Source: Hofstenia miamia
Lineage: Eukaryota > Xenacoelomorpha > Acoela
Assembly: GCA_004352715.1 (NCBI GenBank)
Contig: SCFE01000021.1
Location: forward strand, 62,001-126,000
DNA: 64,000 bases
Direction of reading: 5' to 3'
The notes beneath the pieces were generated by a model. The model saw only the letters and a program-made list of their open reading frames with translations. It was not told the origin of the DNA and ran no database searches. Shown here one piece after another: positions 58,898 through 64,000 of the stretch. The stretch's first letter is position 1; every line of letters begins with the position of its first letter. A program made the translations under genes and the position numbers.

Positions 58898-58945
58898 ATG
58901 CCAAAATCAAAGTCCATTGCTGATTTCTTCGCAAAAGATGAAGGT
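58898..58945 (+). CDS. Possible first exon with a PCNA-interacting (PIP) box
   Basis: ATG at 58898 opens MPKSKSIADFFAKDEG and meets a strong donor GGT|GTAAGT at 58946 in phase 0. S-I-A-D-F-F fits the hydrophobic x-x-F-F core of PIP boxes, although the usual first Gln is Ser. N-terminal PIP boxes occur in nuclear UNG (human TLYSFF) and DNA ligase I (SIMSFF). With two UNG genes in the window, a further UNG or another PCNA client is possible, but the following exons are not seen before the gap at 60134. A 48-bp ORF alone can arise by chance. Confidence 0.35.
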
Positions 58946-60133
58946 GTAAGTATTTTATTTATGATGTATTGTATTCAGCTAATGAATATTCTTACCATAT
59001 AAAGAAACATGTTAATTTGTTTGCTTTCACATGACCATGTTAGCCATTGCCATTTTTTGTTTGTGTTTCACCCTTTAACACTGAAAGTAAGTTTTATTTG
59101 AAGTTATTTTATGTGTAAAATGTCTAATGACAAATTCAACGGTTTCATTCAAAAGATAAATTATAAAACTTTATAGACTTCATCCTGTCAATTGAAATTA
59201 ACAAATGCATGTAAAGAATTCTGATAAATCTAGAATTCAATGGTTTATATGTACTGCTGTAGTCATGCATATGTTTAAACTTAGTTCATAGTGTAAAATT
59301 ATAAAATTTTTTCGTGTAGGCAATTACGAAATTTATGTGTTCAGTTATAAATAAACTTTTGCTGCATTTTATGAGATTTTGGATAAACAATAGTAATGTT
59401 AGCAACATAAATCTCAATTTGGATGGTATTGCCATTTGCCAGCGTGGATACAAAAAAAAAATATTTCTTAGCTGTGGTAGAGCCTGTGCTCATAAAAATA
59501 AGCACATTGGTTTGTGTTTACCCGCATCGTATCCCTTTATCCCGTAGCTAAATGATATTTAACTGAAATATCTTGATGCGACAAGAAAACCTGCCAATGC
59601 ACATACCACCTGTCAGTGTAGTTCCAAGGATAGTCATACTTAGTTCCCGTTTCCAGAAGAATTTTTATCTATTCATTGATAAATCGTTCATCAATGCAAA
59701 TGACGATAATTGACAACAAATCTGAAAATACTTTAAGTGATTTGCTGCTAATATTTTACTGGAAACGGCGACGTAGTAATCACAATAGGACACTAGGCTG
59801 CTTGTATGGTCGTGTAAAATAAGTAATATACATTAATTCAAATCAAACGATATGGAATGTATTCTGACTTTCAAAACTTTCGATTGTTACGTTACAATAT
59901 TTGATGTGTATATCAATGTAATATCAGAAGGTGACAGTGTAATCATACAGTGAATATTTTATGTGCTGTTTTGTAATTTGTGTTGTATGTCTACATGAGG
60001 ATTATTGTTTCACGATCTAACTTTACGTAGATATTTATCAATTGATAGGTCTAATGTAGTTCAAATATGATTTTAAGAATTAAAATTTTCAAACAACGAA
60101 AGTTCATAGTCCGTATGTCACTCCTCACTCCCC
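58946..60133. other. No recognised feature
   Basis: AT-rich; the ORF at 59335-59547 shows no family motif. It may be the intron of the exon above. Confidence 0.4.
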
Positions 60134-61197
60134 NNNNNNNNNNNNNNNNNNNNNNNNNNNNNNNNNNNNNNNNNNNNNNNNNNNNNNNNNNNNNNNNNNN
60201 NNNNNNNNNNNNNNNNNNNNNNNNNNNNNNNNNNNNNNNNNNNNNNNNNNNNNNNNNNNNNNNNNNNNNNNNNNNNNNNNNNNNNNNNNNNNNNNNNNNN
60301 NNNNNNNNNNNNNNNNNNNNNNNNNNNNNNNNNNNNNNNNNNNNNNNNNNNNNNNNNNNNNNNNNNNNNNNNNNNNNNNNNNNNNNNNNNNNNNNNNNNN
60401 NNNNNNNNNNNNNNNNNNNNNNNNNNNNNNNNNNNNNNNNNNNNNNNNNNNNNNNNNNNNNNNNNNNNNNNNNNNNNNNNNNNNNNNNNNNNNNNNNNNN
60501 NNNNNNNNNNNNNNNNNNNNNNNNNNNNNNNNNNNNNNNNNNNNNNNNNNNNNNNNNNNNNNNNNNNNNNNNNNNNNNNNNNNNNNNNNNNNNNNNNNNN
60601 NNNNNNNNNNNNNNNNNNNNNNNNNNNNNNNNNNNNNNNNNNNNNNNNNNNNNNNNNNNNNNNNNNNNNNNNNNNNNNNNNNNNNNNNNNNNNNNNNNNN
60701 NNNNNNNNNNNNNNNNNNNNNNNNNNNNNNNNNNNNNNNNNNNNNNNNNNNNNNNNNNNNNNNNNNNNNNNNNNNNNNNNNNNNNNNNNNNNNNNNNNNN
60801 NNNNNNNNNNNNNNNNNNNNNNNNNNNNNNNNNNNNNNNNNNNNNNNNNNNNNNNNNNNNNNNNNNNNNNNNNNNNNNNNNNNNNNNNNNNNNNNNNNNN
60901 NNNNNNNNNNNNNNNNNNNNNNNNNNNNNNNNNNNNNNNNNNNNNNNNNNNNNNNNNNNNNNNNNNNNNNNNNNNNNNNNNNNNNNNNNNNNNNNNNNNN
61001 NNNNNNNNNNNNNNNNNNNNNNNNNNNNNNNNNNNNNNNNNNNNNNNNNNNNNNNNNNNNNNNNNNNNNNNNNNNNNNNNNNNNNNNNNNNNNNNNNNNN
61101 NNNNNNNNNNNNNNNNNNNNNNNNNNNNNNNNNGTTCTATTAAACATTTTAAATTTCAGAACTTGCTGAAAATTAAATAATTTAGCTCATTTTAAAA

Positions 61198-62520
61198 ATG
61201 AATGAACTCAGATCATCTTCATGGATTTCAGTTTTTGTGCGGCCAGCGAATTATTTTTTACTCAACGACCGACAAGCAGAGACGTGGGCAAATTAATGAA
61301 CTATTTAAAAAACAAACATAGGAGTTGTCAGCAATTTGATAAAACAGCAGCAAAGGAAATTTTAGAGGTTTAGGAAAAAGCTAGTATTCCTAATATGAGT
61401 CAGCAGTTTACTGCGAGAAGGATCTTGAGACTTATGGAAACTTCAAAGAACACATATCAAAGTGATATTTAATAAATCACTTGATAAAGTTTTTGATGTT
61501 TGCAAATGTCATTGTATAATTATTAAACGGTGCAGTCGCCCATCTGATAAGAAAATTCCATGCAAGGAAAGAAAATTTTTACTTTATCAGCGCAATGAAA
61601 GTTTAATGTTTATTGGTCAAGTTGATGTTCGAGAAACCCGAAGGAACATGCAGAAGCTCCTAAATGCCCAAACGATCTTTGAAGAAACAGATTACAGATA
61701 TAAGATGCTTGGATCAGAAGCAATTGTTAGTGATTCTGAACATATGCATAGAAACGAATTTAATTCAGAATATGAAATTAAGAATGACACTAGCAGTTAT
61801 AGTAATTAATCTGAACGTACGATTTCAACTAAGATTAAAAACACTACTCCATTCAAAATCTTGCAATTCAGGCAGACCGTTATTGTATTTCCAATCGAGC
61901 AGAAGTAGCAATATGTACAGCTACTCTAAAAGATTATACTATGGTAAACGATGATGATACCAGCCAGAATGAAAGTTCGGATGCAACGAAGTAAGGATAC
62001 AAGCGAAGAAAAGAAAAATTTTTGGGATTGTACTTCAATGGAAGAAAGGACAAAACATTATATCGTGATGATAAAACGGGAAAGCAGTATGGTAGCAGTC
62101 GCCAAGAAGATCATGCTGTGATAATATCTGAATCAGGTACTAAATATGTTAAACATTCGACTGCAAGAAATTCTACCTCTGTAGCTATAGCAGCACTAAT
62201 AACTAAACTGATTGATGAAAGTGGAGCATCAGCTACTATTTGTGCCATTGGTTGTGATACCACTATTGTAAACACCGGTAGGCGCAATGGAATTATAAGA
62301 AATATTGAGCTACATTTGAACAAAAATCTGCAGTGGTGCATATGATAACTACACCTCAATGAATTACCTCCTCGCCATTTAGTTCAAATTATGGTTGGCA
62401 AAACAACAGGAAAGTGCAACATTTGAGAGTCTACTAAATGATGAACTAAAATCTTGCGAAGGATTACCTGTGGCAAAGTTTCAACAAATTAAATGTCTAG
62501 ATATTATGCCTGAACATTGA
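61198..62520 (+). pseudogene. Decayed member of a repetitive invertebrate protein family (function unknown)
   Basis: Several frames in order: QRPTSRDVGKLMNYLKNKHR; KVFDVCKCHCIIIKRCSRP with KKIPCKERKFLLYQR; then LYFNGRKDKTLYRDD, EDHAVIISESGTKYVKH, SATICAIGCDTTIVNTG and IIRNIELHLNKNLQW, followed by HLNELPPRHL. I recognise the set (a Cys-rich DVxxCKC region, then FDGRKDKTL, then VGCDGTxxNTG, then LQWxxCxLHxNELPLRHL) as a family repeated in many invertebrate genomes without a characterised function. An RNase-H-like or transposase-derived fold is a guess. At least three frameshifts or stops; it is cut by gaps on both sides. Confidence 0.55.
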
Positions 62521-62572
62521 TAATCTGAGTTGGGATAGTTGGGATCTATACAAGATTTACAAGATTGTAAAA

Positions 62573-63572
62573 NNNNNNNNNNNNNNNNNNNNNNNNNNNN
62601 NNNNNNNNNNNNNNNNNNNNNNNNNNNNNNNNNNNNNNNNNNNNNNNNNNNNNNNNNNNNNNNNNNNNNNNNNNNNNNNNNNNNNNNNNNNNNNNNNNNN
62701 NNNNNNNNNNNNNNNNNNNNNNNNNNNNNNNNNNNNNNNNNNNNNNNNNNNNNNNNNNNNNNNNNNNNNNNNNNNNNNNNNNNNNNNNNNNNNNNNNNNN
62801 NNNNNNNNNNNNNNNNNNNNNNNNNNNNNNNNNNNNNNNNNNNNNNNNNNNNNNNNNNNNNNNNNNNNNNNNNNNNNNNNNNNNNNNNNNNNNNNNNNNN
62901 NNNNNNNNNNNNNNNNNNNNNNNNNNNNNNNNNNNNNNNNNNNNNNNNNNNNNNNNNNNNNNNNNNNNNNNNNNNNNNNNNNNNNNNNNNNNNNNNNNNN
63001 NNNNNNNNNNNNNNNNNNNNNNNNNNNNNNNNNNNNNNNNNNNNNNNNNNNNNNNNNNNNNNNNNNNNNNNNNNNNNNNNNNNNNNNNNNNNNNNNNNNN
63101 NNNNNNNNNNNNNNNNNNNNNNNNNNNNNNNNNNNNNNNNNNNNNNNNNNNNNNNNNNNNNNNNNNNNNNNNNNNNNNNNNNNNNNNNNNNNNNNNNNNN
63201 NNNNNNNNNNNNNNNNNNNNNNNNNNNNNNNNNNNNNNNNNNNNNNNNNNNNNNNNNNNNNNNNNNNNNNNNNNNNNNNNNNNNNNNNNNNNNNNNNNNN
63301 NNNNNNNNNNNNNNNNNNNNNNNNNNNNNNNNNNNNNNNNNNNNNNNNNNNNNNNNNNNNNNNNNNNNNNNNNNNNNNNNNNNNNNNNNNNNNNNNNNNN
63401 NNNNNNNNNNNNNNNNNNNNNNNNNNNNNNNNNNNNNNNNNNNNNNNNNNNNNNNNNNNNNNNNNNNNNNNNNNNNNNNNNNNNNNNNNNNNNNNNNNNN
63501 NNNNNNNNNNNNNNNNNNNNNNNNNNNNNNNNNNNNNNNNNNNNNNNNNNNNNNNNNNNNNNNNNNNNNNNN
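62573..63572. other. Assembly gap, 1000 N
   Basis: Unsequenced; separates the decayed gene from the mariner fragment. Confidence 0.95.
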
Positions 63573-63729
63573 GTTGCGATACCAGTGGCATATATCGATT
63601 GTTTGATATCGTGGAATTGTAACATTGTGTGTCTATGATTGTAACTTAACGACTAATGTATTCCCCGCGTCACTAAATATTAATGAGCACGTTAGCAGTC
63701 ACATTATTTCATGTCATCGCGGTTTGACA

Positions 63730-64000
63730 ATGAACAAAGAACAATGGATTAATTTGAAATTCCTTGTGAAATTTGGAAAGACTGCATCAGAGAGTCTGAA
63801 CCTGTTGCAGCAAGATTATGGAGATGATGCGATGTCCCGAACACGTGTCTTTGAATGACACAAGTGGTTTGCGAGCGGGCGAGAGGATGTGGAGGATGAC
63901 CCGAAGTTGATCAGAACAGACGAAAACATCAACATGAATCAGCTGGTTTGAAGTGCTCGCAGTCTGACAGTGCGGATAATGGCAGAGATACTCAATGTAA
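63730..64000 (+). pseudogene. mariner transposase, N-terminal part, cut by the window edge
   Basis: From ATG 63730 it reads NLKFLVKFGKTASESLNLLQ, then YGDDAMSRTRVFE, stop, HKWFASGREDVEDDPK, TDENINMNQLV, stop, SARSLTVRIMAEILN. This is the paired-helix-turn-helix DNA-binding half of mariner transposases (usual VFEWHKRF and QLVRSDRR). The Trp and Arg codons at the two stops have become TGA. The catalytic half lies beyond the window. An inactive copy. Confidence 0.85.

Overview
The window is an AT-rich eukaryotic scaffold from an invertebrate animal; nothing in it fixes the phylum. Genes have spliceosomal introns, several only about 41-48 bp long beside others of 7-10 kb. Mobile DNA includes Penelope-like, CR1/Jockey-like LINE, piggyBac, hAT, Tc1 and mariner elements plus a tRNA-derived SINE. 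Assembly gaps are frequent, and several gaps (N runs or a single n) are flanked by direct copies of the same sequence, which looks like unmerged contig or haplotype overlap.

The best-supported host content is a head-to-tail pair of uracil-DNA glycosylase (UNG, family 1) genes on the + strand. Paralog A has exons at 21.9-23.4 kb and a last exon at 33.0 kb. Paralog B has exons at 33.8-34.0, 41.6-42.1 and 44.55 kb, with its last exon present a second time at 45.5 kb beyond a 7-N gap. Both keep the family's catalytic Asp, Asn and His motifs, but A has lost the uracil-pocket Tyr and both have changed the DNA-intercalating Leu. A 16-codon exon at 58.9 kb resembles a PCNA-interacting N-terminus and could start another repair gene.

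Layout: 0-3.3 kb holds a broken SGNH-hydrolase-like ORF, the 3' end of a Penelope-like element with a hammerhead-like motif, and a piggyBac remnant. 3.3-9.3 kb is mostly featureless. 9.3-12.1 kb has diverged tandem repeats, a CRE/CCAAT cluster and a Penelope-like RT/GIY-YIG ORF. 12.1-19.2 kb is featureless apart from TA repeats. 19.4-21.5 kb is a dead hAT transposase with another hAT-type element nested in it. 21.9-46.2 kb is the UNG pair, whose introns carry hAT elements, a Tc1 element, an inverted second Penelope copy and a complete-ended piggyBac element. 46.5-56.6 kb holds two dead LINEs, a small RING-finger gene, a hAT MITE, two SINE copies, a dead mariner and a 205-bp inverted repeat. 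57-64 kb has the possible PIP-box exon, a decayed gene of a repetitive invertebrate family and a mariner N-terminus cut by the window edge.

The host genes do not form a visible pathway beyond base-excision repair. Most of the remaining recognisable sequence is transposon-derived. All family names come from reading motifs by eye; no database search was run.
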